From an uncultured Pedobacter sp. (lineage in GTDB: Bacteria; Bacteroidota; Bacteroidia; Sphingobacteriales; Sphingobacteriaceae): a stretch of DNA of 43,344 bases. Location of the stretch: the NCBI GenBank assembly GCA_938008555.1, contig CALLKE010000243.1:1-43344 (forward strand), given 5' to 3'. The position numbers and the translations under genes are program-made. Position 1 is the first letter of the stretch. The number at the start of each line of letters is the position of its first letter. Positions 27,980 through 37,225 of this stretch are shown one piece after another. The notes below the pieces were generated by a model. It was given only the letters and a program-made list of their open reading frames with translations. It was not told where the DNA came from and searched no databases.

Positions 27980-30009
27980 GGTAGGTACTCCTCTTCAGGT
28001 GCTGTTTGTTGTACTCCGTACAGTGGTTTTCGTAAATAAAATGGTAGAGACTCAGGAGTCACAGTTCCGATATTTTTTAGTCCTTTGCCGGATCTGTATA
28101 AAGCTTCATACATGTTTGTTCTTAGCGGGACGCCAGTAACTGCTTGATAACCCTTTTTAGCGAGAGTTAGAGGAGCTGTGTACTGATTAAATAATGTTGC
28201 AAAATCAAAAGGAGTTATAAAAGGTTTTTTTGATTCCTTTATAACTTCTCTTTCTATTATAGGCGCAGCAGAAAGAAGTGCTGACTCTTGCCGCCAAAGA
28301 TCTTCGACATTTTGCCCTGCTTTTTCAAAGGTATCTATAGCTTCTTTTCTCAGTATTTCCGCACCTTGCGCTATTTTTTCCTTGTAAACTGGTGGGCGCA
28401 TACCTAGTTTGTCGTACCCAGCTTCTTTCTGAGCTGCTGATTTTTGACGAATTAAGTCTTTTGTAGTAAGCGTATTTTTTACTGGATCTGGAAGAGTTGG
28501 CACTACTGGAAAAACACCCTGCCCTGACATTTCTTCATATTTATTTGCAGGGGTTTTTGCATAACTTCTAGGAATTAGATCTGTGCCAGAAATTTCTCTT
28601 TGCATGGCTGCGTATATATCTGCCTCAGGTAATGATAAAATATAATTTACTTGTGATGGTGAATAACCTTTTTCAACAAGAATTTTCATTTGTTGTGATT
28701 TAGACAAGTTAATGCCAGGAATACTTATTTCCGGAGCCCCGCGACGATAACCTACCGGAAGACTTTCCGGGTAAAACACGCGCGTCCCATCTGGAAGCTT
28801 AATATCAAAACTTCTCTGAGCCGCTCTATCTAGAGAAGGTTGCTCTGCAAAAAGGCTGTATTGCACCTCACCCGGAGTCACTTCTTTTGAGATATCTATG
28901 TTCATTTGCTCTGGCGTATATTGCTTAGGCTCCATTATGCGAGCAGGCTGCCCTTGTAGCTCTACAGATCTAGTGCTTGGAGCAGTTCTACCAAACTGTA
29001 AACTTGGAGAAAGAGGCGGCTGATTACCAGTTCCACCGGCTTTTTCAAAAGCTTTCTTTTCTGCAATGTATGCTCTGGCTTGTTTCATCCATTTAGCCTT
29101 GTCTTCACTAAGACCTGGTCTTTGAAAATTTTCTATTTGTTGAAAAAAAGCATCTGCGTCTGCGTAATCTTTTGCAGCAGTAGGGTTTTGCAAAACATCT
29201 GACGTAATAGGTCTTGTAAGATTTCTGACCTCTTGCGGAGTTTTGCCGTAAGGAACATTTTCAGCCATAGTCATTGCTTTTTCGTTAAGATTTTCCAACT
29301 GGGCTGCAACTTTATTCTGAATATTTTCGTAAGACCCTTTAGCTCCAGCATCAAGCAATGCACGCGGTATTGCTTGAACAGATTTAGGAGGGGCTTTTTT
29401 AGCAGCCTCTTTCATCAATGAGTCAAACACTCGCCCATAACCAGAAACAGCTGCAGACTCTAGGCGCGGACCAATTTTTCCCGCAAGCTTAGTACCCACA
29501 GATAAAATATTTGCAAGAGGAACATATGTTAAAGGATCTGACAAAATGTCAGAAGTAAGCCCCAAAGCATCTCTGCCAGTGACTCTTATATCAGTGCCCG
29601 GTACATCAAGAGTTCCGTAGTCACCCATCCCAGCTTTCTCGTATATTTCAGAAAATCCTGGGTAAGACCCTATAGCAGAGGTAGATGACTCTTCCTCTAT
29701 ACCAGGGTACACGTCTTTATAGCCCGCGCCGCGAGCTACAGCATTAGTTAACCTTGTTAAAAGCTCTCTACTTGGAGATCCAAGAATATCACCAGCTTGC
29801 AAAATAGAAGCAGGCTTACTAAGCGTGACACCTCTTTGCATGTTGGCAGGCTCTTCTGCCGCTGGCTGTGCCATAGAAGCGCCACCATCACTAGAGACGT
29901 ATGCTATAGCGCTCTCAAGCCCTACAGAGTCAACATATGAGTTAGCGTCTTCCGGGCTTGCGCCCTTTACTTCTACAAGATAATCGACAACGTCTTGCTT
30001 AGTAGCCAT
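27976..30009 (-). CDS. Probable internal virion (DNA ejection) protein, 677 aa
   Basis: The N-terminal ~40 residues resemble a three-helix UBA-like unit (DVVDYLVEVKGASPEDANSY). Then come Ala/Gly-rich and Pro/Glu-rich stretches, a second helical region (LARIMEP-type segments with QYTPEQMNIDI), and a hydrophobic-rich C-terminus (FLLYAP-like, EALYRSGKGLKNIG). No lytic transglycosylase or other catalytic motif is seen. Position at the end of the tail/ejection cluster, size and composition fit an ejected internal protein, by analogy with T7 gp14-16 or P22 gp7/16/20; homology is not demonstrated. Confidence 0.6.
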   Translation of the reverse strand: MATKQDVVDYLVEVKGASPEDANSYVDSVGLESAIAYVSSDGGASMAQPAAEEPANMQRGVTLSKPASILQAGDILGSPSRELLTRLTNAVARGAGYKDVYPGIEEESSTSAIGSYPGFSEIYEKAGMGDYGTLDVPGTDIRVTGRDALGLTSDILSDPLTYVPLANILSVGTKLAGKIGPRLESAAVSGYGRVFDSLMKEAAKKAPPKSVQAIPRALLDAGAKGSYENIQNKVAAQLENLNEKAMTMAENVPYGKTPQEVRNLTRPITSDVLQNPTAAKDYADADAFFQQIENFQRPGLSEDKAKWMKQARAYIAEKKAFEKAGGTGNQPPLSPSLQFGRTAPSTRSVELQGQPARIMEPKQYTPEQMNIDISKEVTPGEVQYSLFAEQPSLDRAAQRSFDIKLPDGTRVFYPESLPVGYRRGAPEISIPGINLSKSQQMKILVEKGYSPSQVNYILSLPEADIYAAMQREISGTDLIPRSYAKTPANKYEEMSGQGVFPVVPTLPDPVKNTLTTKDLIRQKSAAQKEAGYDKLGMRPPVYKEKIAQGAEILRKEAIDTFEKAGQNVEDLWRQESALLSAAPIIEREVIKESKKPFITPFDFATLFNQYTAPLTLAKKGYQAVTGVPLRTNMYEALYRSGKGLKNIGTVTPESLPFYLRKPLYGVQQTAPEEEYLP

Positions 30010-31409
30010 TAGTTTTTCTTCCTATTTTTAATGAAGTCCTCAAAACTCTGAGGCTTAGCGCCCTCAAGCGCTTTCTTTGCTCTGTCTGCTTCCGCTTTTG
30101 GATCTGTCCCTGTAGACTCAGCATAAATCTTAGTTCTACGATCGCCAAGACTTGTCGCCTGTAAACTTAACTGTCTGTTAAAATCCTTCATCATATTAGT
30201 GTAAGCAGTTTGTAAACCTTCTTTTGTAGTCGCCGGAGTTAACTGCTGCACAATTGCAAAACGAGCTTGCTCTCTGTCCGTTACTGCTTTACCAGAAATT
30301 TGCAAATTATATTTTGCAGCAAAGTCTGCCATCTTTCCTAAAAATTCGTTTGTGTTTTTAGCGTCGTCAGATACGGCAGAAGCAAAAGAACCCAGAGTAG
30401 GGCTTACAGAGAAAGTTCTTACAGCGTTAATACTTACGCTAGGTAAAAGAGTGTCTAACTTTTCTTTCGTAGATATAAGCTCTCCTAAGCCGCCAGTAGC
30501 TTCATTTAAAAGCTTAGCTTCTTGAACCGTAAGCTCTTTGTCTTTAGGGTCTTTACCAGAGCGCGAGCTTGGAAGTCGCGGCAGATCAGTATCTTGCGCG
30601 AGCTTAAGATTTCCTGGCGGAAGCTTTTGAGCTTTGTAAAGATCAATTTTATCTGCATCAGTTTTGTTGTACATGTCTGATATCTTAGTAAGCGCATTTG
30701 CAAACTTCTCTTGCGTAGATAAAACTTTTTCGTCAGCTGATTGATACTTTTGACCTGCTAATGATGCTAGTAAAGGGTTCTTTGTAAGAATTGCCCCCGC
30801 ACCATAAGCCAAAGTTGGTTCTGCATAATTTTCTTCTAAAGATTTTAAACGATCTTTAAATGATTTAATAATCTCACGAGAGTTTTCAGCACCCACAGAA
30901 TTTTCAAAAGCACCAAGACCCATAACCTGCGAAGCAAGGTCAGCATTTCTTGCAAGATCTAAGCTCTCCTCGTCAGACAAAAACTGTGGGTAGTCCATTG
31001 AAATCGAAGATTTTTGACCTTTATTTTTTGGTCCTAAAAGTTTCATAGCGTCGGCGTATCTTTGATCGACTGGCTTAGTAGGCATAAACTCACTATCTTG
31101 AATGGGAGCGCCAAGATCCGTAGGAACATTTTGCAAACCAGAAATCTTAGAGTCTTTTGCAGCACGAAGCTTGTCTAGCTCTTTTCTAGTTCTTGCGACA
31201 AGCTGCGAAGTCTTAGACGTCACAGGATCTTTGCCAGACGCAGGTTTTGCGGGAGCTGACTTTCGCAAATTCTCAGGAGCTGTCATGTTAAAGCTAGTTG
31301 CAGGAGTAGCTCCCGACATCAAGACTTTGTCCATATAGCTCTGAACAGGCGACTGCGCAGCCTCAGCTTCTTGAACACCCATCAATTTTAGCAAATCAAT
31401 TAAAGCCAT
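30009..31409 (-). CDS. Probable internal virion protein, 466 aa
   Basis: Mostly helical and rich in Ala/Lys, with a basic linker (ENLRKSAPAKPASGKDPV) near the N-terminus and long helices at the C-terminus (FAIVQQLTPATTKEGLQTAY, ending FEDFIKNRKKN). Overlaps the next gene by one base. Functional call from position between adaptor/tail and 677-residue gene. Confidence 0.55.
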   Translation of the reverse strand: MALIDLLKLMGVQEAEAAQSPVQSYMDKVLMSGATPATSFNMTAPENLRKSAPAKPASGKDPVTSKTSQLVARTRKELDKLRAAKDSKISGLQNVPTDLGAPIQDSEFMPTKPVDQRYADAMKLLGPKNKGQKSSISMDYPQFLSDEESLDLARNADLASQVMGLGAFENSVGAENSREIIKSFKDRLKSLEENYAEPTLAYGAGAILTKNPLLASLAGQKYQSADEKVLSTQEKFANALTKISDMYNKTDADKIDLYKAQKLPPGNLKLAQDTDLPRLPSSRSGKDPKDKELTVQEAKLLNEATGGLGELISTKEKLDTLLPSVSINAVRTFSVSPTLGSFASAVSDDAKNTNEFLGKMADFAAKYNLQISGKAVTDREQARFAIVQQLTPATTKEGLQTAYTNMMKDFNRQLSLQATSLGDRRTKIYAESTGTDPKAEADRAKKALEGAKPQSFEDFIKNRKKN

Positions 31410-31410
31410 A

Positions 31411-31743
31411 TTAAATATCTCTCTTCGCTAACATGGTGTAAGCGTCTTCGTCTGCTTCTACCACTTTCTTTTCCGGAGTAAGGCCAAACATCTTAAGAAA
31501 AGCCGCATTTGCCTTTGCTGAAGATCCAGGATCTTTAAGCTCAGAACCAATAGCTAAGGAACCTAATCCTTGTAAATCTTTAATCCAGCCCGCTTGATCG
31601 GGAGCGGTGTAACCAAGAGGCTTACCGAACCCTGACCATTTAGCATCTGTAGCATCAAGCTCTGTTTGTCTTCGTCTTTGATCAGCGCCACTTAAAGCAT
31701 TTATCGCAGTCGAACCAAGCATAAACATTGTCAACGGATCCAT
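31411..31743 (-). CDS. Small late protein (110 aa), probable ejection/internal component
   Basis: N-terminus MDPLTMFMLGSTAINALSGA is a hydrophobic helix that could insert into a membrane; the rest is soluble and contains FGKPLGYTAPDQAGWIKDLQ. Its size and place resemble small pilot proteins of podoviruses. No family recognised. Confidence 0.55.
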   Translation of the reverse strand: MDPLTMFMLGSTAINALSGADQRRRQTELDATDAKWSGFGKPLGYTAPDQAGWIKDLQGLGSLAIGSELKDPGSSAKANAAFLKMFGLTPEKKVVEADEDAYTMLAKRDI

Positions 31744-31752
31744 GATTACTCC

Positions 31753-32376
31753 TTATAAAAATCCAGGGATTAAGTTACCACCAAAAAGACCGCCACCACC
31801 TGCGTTGCGAATAGCGTTGGCCTTATCAGCACCCATAGCCTTAGCAAGATCCATCTCTTGCTTCTTCTCGATTGCTTGCTTAGAAATCTCCGCACTGCCT
31901 AAGCCGTACTTCGTAGCTAAGTTAGAATACGCATCGCCAAACGCATCCATGCTTTGAGTAGCTAAACGCTCATCAGCGCCACTAGACAATCCACCCTTCA
32001 TAGCAAGCTGGCTTCGTGTATCAGCTAGGTTTGAGCCGATCTGCTGTCGCATAGGATCTATCTCTGCTGCAAGCTTATCTGTATTTAACCCTTGGGCTAA
32101 AGCTTCCCACTGACCCGTGTAATCAGGTATATCAAAACCGCCACCAGCTTGTTGTTCTTTAGGCGTCCCGATTCCCAACTCATTTGCAAACATACCAGAG
32201 CCTGGCATTAACAAATTTGTAGGGTTCTTATAACCGTCAAAAATCTTTTTTCTACCAGCATTCAAAGGATCTAAAACATTACCCGCAGCATTTCCAGCGT
32301 CACCACCAAACAATTGCCCTGCACCGTATCCTATCGGATTTGCTACCGCACCAATTGCATCGTCAAACCAACCCAT
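31753..32376 (-). CDS. Gly/Ala-rich late protein (207 aa), probable DNA-ejection pilot protein
   Basis: N-terminal Gly/Ala-rich segment (GYGAGQLFGGDAGNAAGNVL), central helices (IDPMRQQIGSNLADTRSQLA; SMDAFGDAYSNLATKYGL) and a Gly-rich hydrophobic end (GGGGLFGGNLIPGFL). Many podovirus/siphovirus ejection or pilot proteins share this Gly-rich ends plus helix layout. It directly follows the adaptor gene (one-base overlap). Confidence 0.6.
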   Translation of the reverse strand: MGWFDDAIGAVANPIGYGAGQLFGGDAGNAAGNVLDPLNAGRKKIFDGYKNPTNLLMPGSGMFANELGIGTPKEQQAGGGFDIPDYTGQWEALAQGLNTDKLAAEIDPMRQQIGSNLADTRSQLAMKGGLSSGADERLATQSMDAFGDAYSNLATKYGLGSAEISKQAIEKKQEMDLAKAMGADKANAIRNAGGGGLFGGNLIPGFL

Positions 32377-33092
32377 TATGTACTCTCCTCGTAATGACTT
32401 AAATCAAGTGGGATCGTATTATCTGAATCCTGCACCTGATCTGTAAGCGTCTGTACCATTAATTTTCTGCATCTATCTTCATCTGCCATCGCAATCTGTG
32501 TCAACGGGTGCCCCGGCTCTTTTAGCAAACACTTCACTTTTACAAACGCTAACAAGAACTGTATGAACTCCTCAGGACAATCCACTAATCCCGTACCATC
32601 ATTATCTAACGCCAACTCCTCAGCCTGACGAATATAGTACATTGTAAAATTCGTAGAAGAACTTGATACGGGCGTGGGAATCAAGCGAAGCTTGTCACCA
32701 ATACTAGGCTTGTAGTTAAATATTGCATAAAAATACGCTCTAGTGCTTGTTGGGTATTTTTCCAAAGCTTGCATTTTGGTATACAAATCTCGTCCGCGAA
32801 GACGTTTAATTCTTCTAATCTCTGTACCATCATCATACACAAATTCTACAATTTTATTTTTGAAAATATCTGCTGGCATAGCGTACTCAGCAACATTCTG
32901 AGTAATCGGGAAAAGTGCTTTTGTGTGATAATATAAATCTTCAACACCAAGCTTAGAAATTTCTGCTGCTACATCTCTGATTGCATCGTTCACGTAGCTT
33001 ACAAATTCTTCGTCTTGAACAATTGTCTCGTTCTCAAGATCCAAGTCTTTATCAACTTTTGACTGTACTTCTGACAATGTCCAATAAGCCAT
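32376..33092 (-). CDS. Head-tail adaptor (tubular protein A/gp4-like)
   Basis: 238 residues. N-terminal helical region (VSYVNDAIRDVAAEISKLGV) followed by a beta-rich part with YHTKALFPITQNVAEYAMPA and LRGRDLYTKMQALEKYPTST, then NFTMYYIRQAEELALDNDGT and a C-terminal helix. The pattern and length match podoviral adaptors that sit under the portal (T7 gp11 / P22 gp4 class). One-base overlaps with both neighbours point to a fixed tail module. Confidence 0.8.
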   Translation of the reverse strand: MAYWTLSEVQSKVDKDLDLENETIVQDEEFVSYVNDAIRDVAAEISKLGVEDLYYHTKALFPITQNVAEYAMPADIFKNKIVEFVYDDGTEIRRIKRLRGRDLYTKMQALEKYPTSTRAYFYAIFNYKPSIGDKLRLIPTPVSSSSTNFTMYYIRQAEELALDNDGTGLVDCPEEFIQFLLAFVKVKCLLKEPGHPLTQIAMADEDRCRKLMVQTLTDQVQDSDNTIPLDLSHYEEST

Positions 33093-33406
33093 TACACATA
33101 TCTCCCAACAAACATTCTTAAGCTAACAGGCCCTGTAGTAGATAGTACAATATGATCCGCAGTAAACAAATCATATTTTACGTCATACGTTCCAGACCCA
33201 GACTTATAGGTAACTATAGCATCCTTTGGCAAAAAACCAAGTCCGTGACGTACCTTATAATTCGTCTCAGCTTTCAAGATGTTTATCTCTATAAACTTAA
33301 ACTGACTGCTTATAAAAGGCTCTGAGTTTACCCCAGAAATTATATCTTCTAAGATCTTTCTAAGTTTCTCGTCTGTAATCTCGCTAAGAACTGGTTTTTT
33401 AATCAT
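33092..33406 (-). CDS. Small tail protein (104 aa)
   Basis: An N-terminal helix (VLSEITDEKLRKILEDIISG) and a compact beta domain: YKVRHGLGFLPKDAIVTYKS then STTGPVSLRMFVGRYV. The 'HGLGFxPKD ... TGPxxxRxFVG' pattern recurs in small tail or knob proteins of many podoviruses. Lies between the tubular protein and the adaptor. Exact position in the tail unknown. Confidence 0.7.
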   Translation of the reverse strand: MIKKPVLSEITDEKLRKILEDIISGVNSEPFISSQFKFIEINILKAETNYKVRHGLGFLPKDAIVTYKSGSGTYDVKYDLFTADHIVLSTTGPVSLRMFVGRYV

Positions 33407-36273
33407 GGCTCACCCTTGTCCCCAGCATTGCCAGTTAGACGGTACATATCCCCACCTGAAATATATTCTGCAAACGACATAGAGTAGCTGCAAAGACCGA
33501 AAAATTGACCCTTTGGAAACGCGTACAACTTCCACTTATAAGTCCCACTTGGTGCCACAGTACCACCGTAGTTTGTATAAGCCGTCCCAAGAGTGACGGT
33601 GTCGCCACCACCCGATATAGAGTTGATTGGGTACAATGTCCTATAGTCGTCATACTCAAGCGCTAGGTAATACCCCTCAGCAGAATGATCAGTGCTTTGT
33701 ATGATGCCAGTCTTTGTAGTGATAACCTGCCCTGTGTAAGTAAACTTACTCCAAATAAAAGTAGCAAGTGAGGCCGCCGCACCATTGTACGCCGCCGTCT
33801 CATAATCATCCGACTTTGCAACAAGCTTCAATGCAGGCTTAAACTCTAAAGCTTTCGCCACACACCGCAAACCTTTTGCTACAAACCGTCTCGTGATTTT
33901 AATAATATCGTTGTCTTTCTGAAAATCGGAGCGGGCTGCTGTATCCATGCTGTCGTAGTTTTTAATCAATGATGTGTAACTGCCGCTTCCGAACATTTTC
34001 GATTCTTTAAATATTGCATCGCTATTAGCGCTGTAATGTACGGGCTTTAAATCCTGCACCACTCGGCCTTTGTCGTTAATCGAAGTAATCTGCACATCTA
34101 AGTTCCTATCCAAAAACTGATGATTTGCAAACAGCGCTGTCGCTCGCTTAAACACTGCAGACATTCTTGTAACAATCTTTGTAGCAGACTTAGAACCTAA
34201 GTAGCTTGCCTGGGTCCGCAAACGATAGAGTATAGGATAACGATCCGCTGCAAGCCAATTGGTTGCAGGAGTTGCTGACAGCGTATAAGGACGCGGATCG
34301 CTAGAGACTCCGTCCTCTAGCTGTAATATATTTCCAAGATTATCCGTCCTAACAACTTTGTTCTTAAACGTCCCGATAGTCTTTGCATAAACAGACTCGT
34401 TACCAGTAGCGTCCGCATCCCGCGACGTTGGCAAACTCCAAGGACCCATAAAAACCATCTTCTCATTAATACCGTAAGACTTCTCAAGCACCATAACCTC
34501 AGTGCCAGAATTGAAACTCCAAAGTAAGCGATTGTTTAATTTATCATACGTTCCGATAATATCCTGGTTCTCAGAGATATTAATCTTTTTACCGTACTCA
34601 GTAACGATACTTGCAAGATAAGCGTTCGATACCGTAGACACACTCTGTGTTAATCGGTAGTACGTCTTACCAAGGTGACGACTCACCTTCATGACCGTTT
34701 GACCATTTGTATAATAAAAACCATCTATCCCGCAAAAGAATAACCCATCTGCTACACGGATCATAGAGTTGTGCCCCAAGCACCCCGTCTCAGAAGAAAT
34801 CTTTTCAGCAACAACACTTCCTCTACCAAAATCATCAAAAAATCCATCCACACGATACGTAGAGTTCAAAGTACAGACAATAAGTTTATCAGCAGCGCTA
34901 GATATACCAGTCACAGCCTCAGGAAAATCTATAAAGTTAGTAAGCGGAACGCTGTCAGGATCTCGGTACGATGCTTGCCGTACACGGTACGGGTTTTCAG
35001 CTTCTACCCAGTACATGTAGTTGTCGTTTACAAGAGCGTTGAACTTCACTCTTCCTGGCAAATCGTTTGGAAGAGCGCCGCTTGTCGTATAAAGAGTTGG
35101 CCTAAGTTGTAATTCAGCGTCTGTTAGAAAATGAATGCGAGAAGCAGTACCGTAATCATCGGGAAAAATATAGTCAAGAGATTGAAGCATGTCTGTAGCA
35201 CCTTCAACCAAAGTAACCTCAGGAAGACCCAAACCCGGAGCGAGCGCTAAACTGGTAGTGCCGCCATGACCTATTTCATAAAATACATTCCCGCCGCCAG
35301 TAGTTCTATAAATAGAAACTTTAACTCTACCGTTATAATCATAATCAGAATTGTAAGTCTGACCGCTCGAAAGAAAAGTCACGTTATCTGTAGATAAAGA
35401 ATCAACACCATTTTCAAAAACAAATTCCTCAGAATTCCAATTAGTTTGCCAAGTAAAAGCGTTTGAAGATTTTCGCAAAGAATCTACAACGGTAACAGTC
35501 ATAACAGCTTGTCCCGCAACATTTCCAATAGGCATATTGCCGTTTAAAGAAATATAACCAGAAAAATAAGGAGCAGAAGCGTCTTCATACAACACACCGT
35601 TGTAGTAATACTGTCTTCTCAATACGACAGCCATTCTAAACTCATTACTGGCCCCTGTAGGAAGCTGTCTATCGGCGTGAGCTACAACAGGACAAGTGCT
35701 TAAAAAATTAGTAGTCTTTTCTTTAAACTCGAAAAACAATCCAAAACCACCACCAGGGGGCACAACTGCGTCAGGCCTAAAAAATGGTTTTGGTAAACCC
35801 GCAGAAATAACATTTAGCTGGCTTAATTTATCTGTCGTAATTTTTATCGGATAATTTCCTTGTCCAGTAGCTACCGCACCATTTGCAAAGAATGGCTGTG
35901 CTTGCCACACCGAAGAATTGAACTTTGAGTGCGGTGTAAAATAAGGCGTATCATAGTCAAAGCTAGTAAGTGCTCCGCCTGATAACTGTTTAAGCGTCAG
36001 CTCATCGCCGCTATTGTGTATACAAGCAAGATAATTTTGAACTTGATTTTGGAAATCAAATTCAGCAGTATGTGTAACCGCAGTATTGCTCGACACAAAA
36101 GAGCCGTCCTTGGCAACGCTTCCCTCTAAGAAGTGGCTTCCTGGCCTTTGAACAATATCCCCAGACTGATCCATGCAAAGATTTTCTGCTGCCTCTACAA
36201 ACCGCGCATCTGACTCGATATACTCATCAGTTATGCCGCCCTTCATATTAGTAACTTCAAAATTCTTTTGCAT
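33403..36273 (-). CDS. Tail tubular protein B-like (gp12-like), 956 aa
   Basis: The N-terminus FEVTNMKGGITDEYIESDAR, followed by AENLCMDQSGDIVQRPGSHF, is the typical opening of T7 gp12-type tail nozzle proteins (gG..tD..... a.Nl..d..G.i.kRPGt.f). The body is beta-propeller-like with repeats of YxVDGFxxD and VMKVSRHLGKTYYRL. It should form the distal tail tube. In transcription order this gene precedes the adaptor, the reverse of T7 (gp11 then gp12). Confidence 0.85.
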   Translation of the reverse strand: MQKNFEVTNMKGGITDEYIESDARFVEAAENLCMDQSGDIVQRPGSHFLEGSVAKDGSFVSSNTAVTHTAEFDFQNQVQNYLACIHNSGDELTLKQLSGGALTSFDYDTPYFTPHSKFNSSVWQAQPFFANGAVATGQGNYPIKITTDKLSQLNVISAGLPKPFFRPDAVVPPGGGFGLFFEFKEKTTNFLSTCPVVAHADRQLPTGASNEFRMAVVLRRQYYYNGVLYEDASAPYFSGYISLNGNMPIGNVAGQAVMTVTVVDSLRKSSNAFTWQTNWNSEEFVFENGVDSLSTDNVTFLSSGQTYNSDYDYNGRVKVSIYRTTGGGNVFYEIGHGGTTSLALAPGLGLPEVTLVEGATDMLQSLDYIFPDDYGTASRIHFLTDAELQLRPTLYTTSGALPNDLPGRVKFNALVNDNYMYWVEAENPYRVRQASYRDPDSVPLTNFIDFPEAVTGISSAADKLIVCTLNSTYRVDGFFDDFGRGSVVAEKISSETGCLGHNSMIRVADGLFFCGIDGFYYTNGQTVMKVSRHLGKTYYRLTQSVSTVSNAYLASIVTEYGKKINISENQDIIGTYDKLNNRLLWSFNSGTEVMVLEKSYGINEKMVFMGPWSLPTSRDADATGNESVYAKTIGTFKNKVVRTDNLGNILQLEDGVSSDPRPYTLSATPATNWLAADRYPILYRLRTQASYLGSKSATKIVTRMSAVFKRATALFANHQFLDRNLDVQITSINDKGRVVQDLKPVHYSANSDAIFKESKMFGSGSYTSLIKNYDSMDTAARSDFQKDNDIIKITRRFVAKGLRCVAKALEFKPALKLVAKSDDYETAAYNGAAASLATFIWSKFTYTGQVITTKTGIIQSTDHSAEGYYLALEYDDYRTLYPINSISGGGDTVTLGTAYTNYGGTVAPSGTYKWKLYAFPKGQFFGLCSYSMSFAEYISGGDMYRLTGNAGDKGEP

Positions 36274-36279
36274 TAGTAC

Positions 36280-36612
36280 CTACTTAAAACACTGTTTATT
36301 ATCTTCAATCCATTTATTAACATCACTCTGATAATTTAAAATCTTAACAAGATCACTTGCTAAGTAACCACCAAGAGTTTCGCAATTACCAAGAGGAACT
36401 TCTTTCTTCTCACCTATCTTGTAAGGATTTAAAGAAAGAATTTTAAATTTAAAACAAGCCACTTCTATAACTTCAACGCACTTTTTATTTGCGTCGCGCT
36501 TGCAAAGCAAATCTAAGTAGTAGTGCTCTTTTACATCAGGAGGCTTTGGAAAAGTTAGGTTAGAACACCCTACAAAAAAACTACTTACGACCAGAATTAA
36601 TAAGATCTTCAT
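36280..36612 (-). CDS. Lipoprotein, candidate outer-membrane spanin subunit
   Basis: 110 residues with a signal peptide MKILLILVVSSFFVG and lipobox ending in Cys16 (FFVGC). The mature part has a Pro-containing start (SNLTFPKPPDVKE) and four further cysteines. The first 32 bases lie inside the preceding gene in a different frame, like nested Rz/Rz1-type spanin genes. Longer than most outer-membrane spanins, so other lipoprotein roles (e.g. superinfection exclusion) are possible. Confidence 0.65.
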   Translation of the reverse strand: MKILLILVVSSFFVGCSNLTFPKPPDVKEHYYLDLLCKRDANKKCVEVIEVACFKFKILSLNPYKIGEKKEVPLGNCETLGGYLASDLVKILNYQSDVNKWIEDNKQCFK

Positions 36613-36808
36613 AAGCCTTGGCCCTCTCTTCTTTTGTAGATTGTTCGTTTTGCAAAACTTCTTCGTACTTTTCCTTAGCCTTTTCTTGCTCAGCGGCTCT
36701 TTCCTTTTTAAATTTAGCTAGCTTTATAAGTTCGAAAACAAACTTAGCTATCTTTTTTAAAATAGTATTGAGAATCATTGATCCGATTCGGCTAAGGAAT
36801 GCACTCAT
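36581..36808 (-). CDS. Membrane-associated coiled-coil protein, candidate inner spanin or holin
   Basis: 75 residues. The N-terminal ~35 residues are hydrophobic/amphipathic (SMILNTILKKIAKFVFELIK) and are followed by a Glu/Lys coiled coil (EQEKAKEKYEEVLQNEQSTK). This matches a short inner-membrane spanin, with the lipoprotein gene nested in its 3' end. The hydrophobic part carries lysines, so it may be an amphipathic rather than spanning helix. Contains TTTTGCAAAA at 36648-36657. Confidence 0.55.
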   Translation of the reverse strand: MSAFLSRIGSMILNTILKKIAKFVFELIKLAKFKKERAAEQEKAKEKYEEVLQNEQSTKEERAKAYEDLINSGRK

Positions 36809-36809
36809 G

Positions 36810-37013
36810 CTAAGCCTTTGCTAAAAGCTCTTCTAAAGCTTCTTTAAGTGGAGCTTCTAAAGCTGCTAATACAACATCGTCAATTTTAGTCTCAGATTTT
36901 GCTACCGCTGCTTTTAAAGCAGGAAACGCGATAACCAAAGCTAAATCTTTAGCAAAAGCTACGCCGTGTTTTTTTGAAAGTTCTACAACTTGATCTTTTA
37001 ATTCTTGTTCCAT
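36810..37013 (-). CDS. Small helical late protein (67 aa)
   Basis: Helical, moderately hydrophobic in the middle (FAKDLALVIAFPALKAAVAK), with acidic/basic flanks. Sits in the presumed lysis cassette, one base apart from neighbours. Role unknown; a holin is possible but the hydrophobic segment is weak. Confidence 0.55.
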   Translation of the reverse strand: MEQELKDQVVELSKKHGVAFAKDLALVIAFPALKAAVAKSETKIDDVVLAALEAPLKEALEELLAKA

Positions 37014-37225
37014 TATCTATCCCTTCGTTTAAGTTGATCTTCGATCTTTTCTAACCGACGATCTTGTTGATCATTGTATTTCTCAAACTGCGAAGCTTTT
37101 TCTAAGACAACCGCAACTTGAACATTTAATTTTTCTACAGAAACTTTCATGTCCCATAAAATATAAATCCCGCAAACCAAAAGACCTGTCATAACCCAGT
37201 CTTTAAAGTCCTTGAAGCTCATCAT
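37013..37225 (-). CDS. Single-pass membrane protein with coiled coil (70 aa), holin/spanin-like
   Basis: The preferred start is ATG 37225, in ATGA overlap with the upstream stop (a GTG at 37240 would be longer by five codons). One membrane helix (about 10-27, WVMTGLLVCGIYILWDM) is followed by a polar coiled coil (FEKYNDQQDRRLEKIEDQLK). Type II topology fits an inner-membrane lysis protein such as an Rz-like spanin or small holin. Confidence 0.6.
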   Translation of the reverse strand: MMSFKDFKDWVMTGLLVCGIYILWDMKVSVEKLNVQVAVVLEKASQFEKYNDQQDRRLEKIEDQLKRRDR

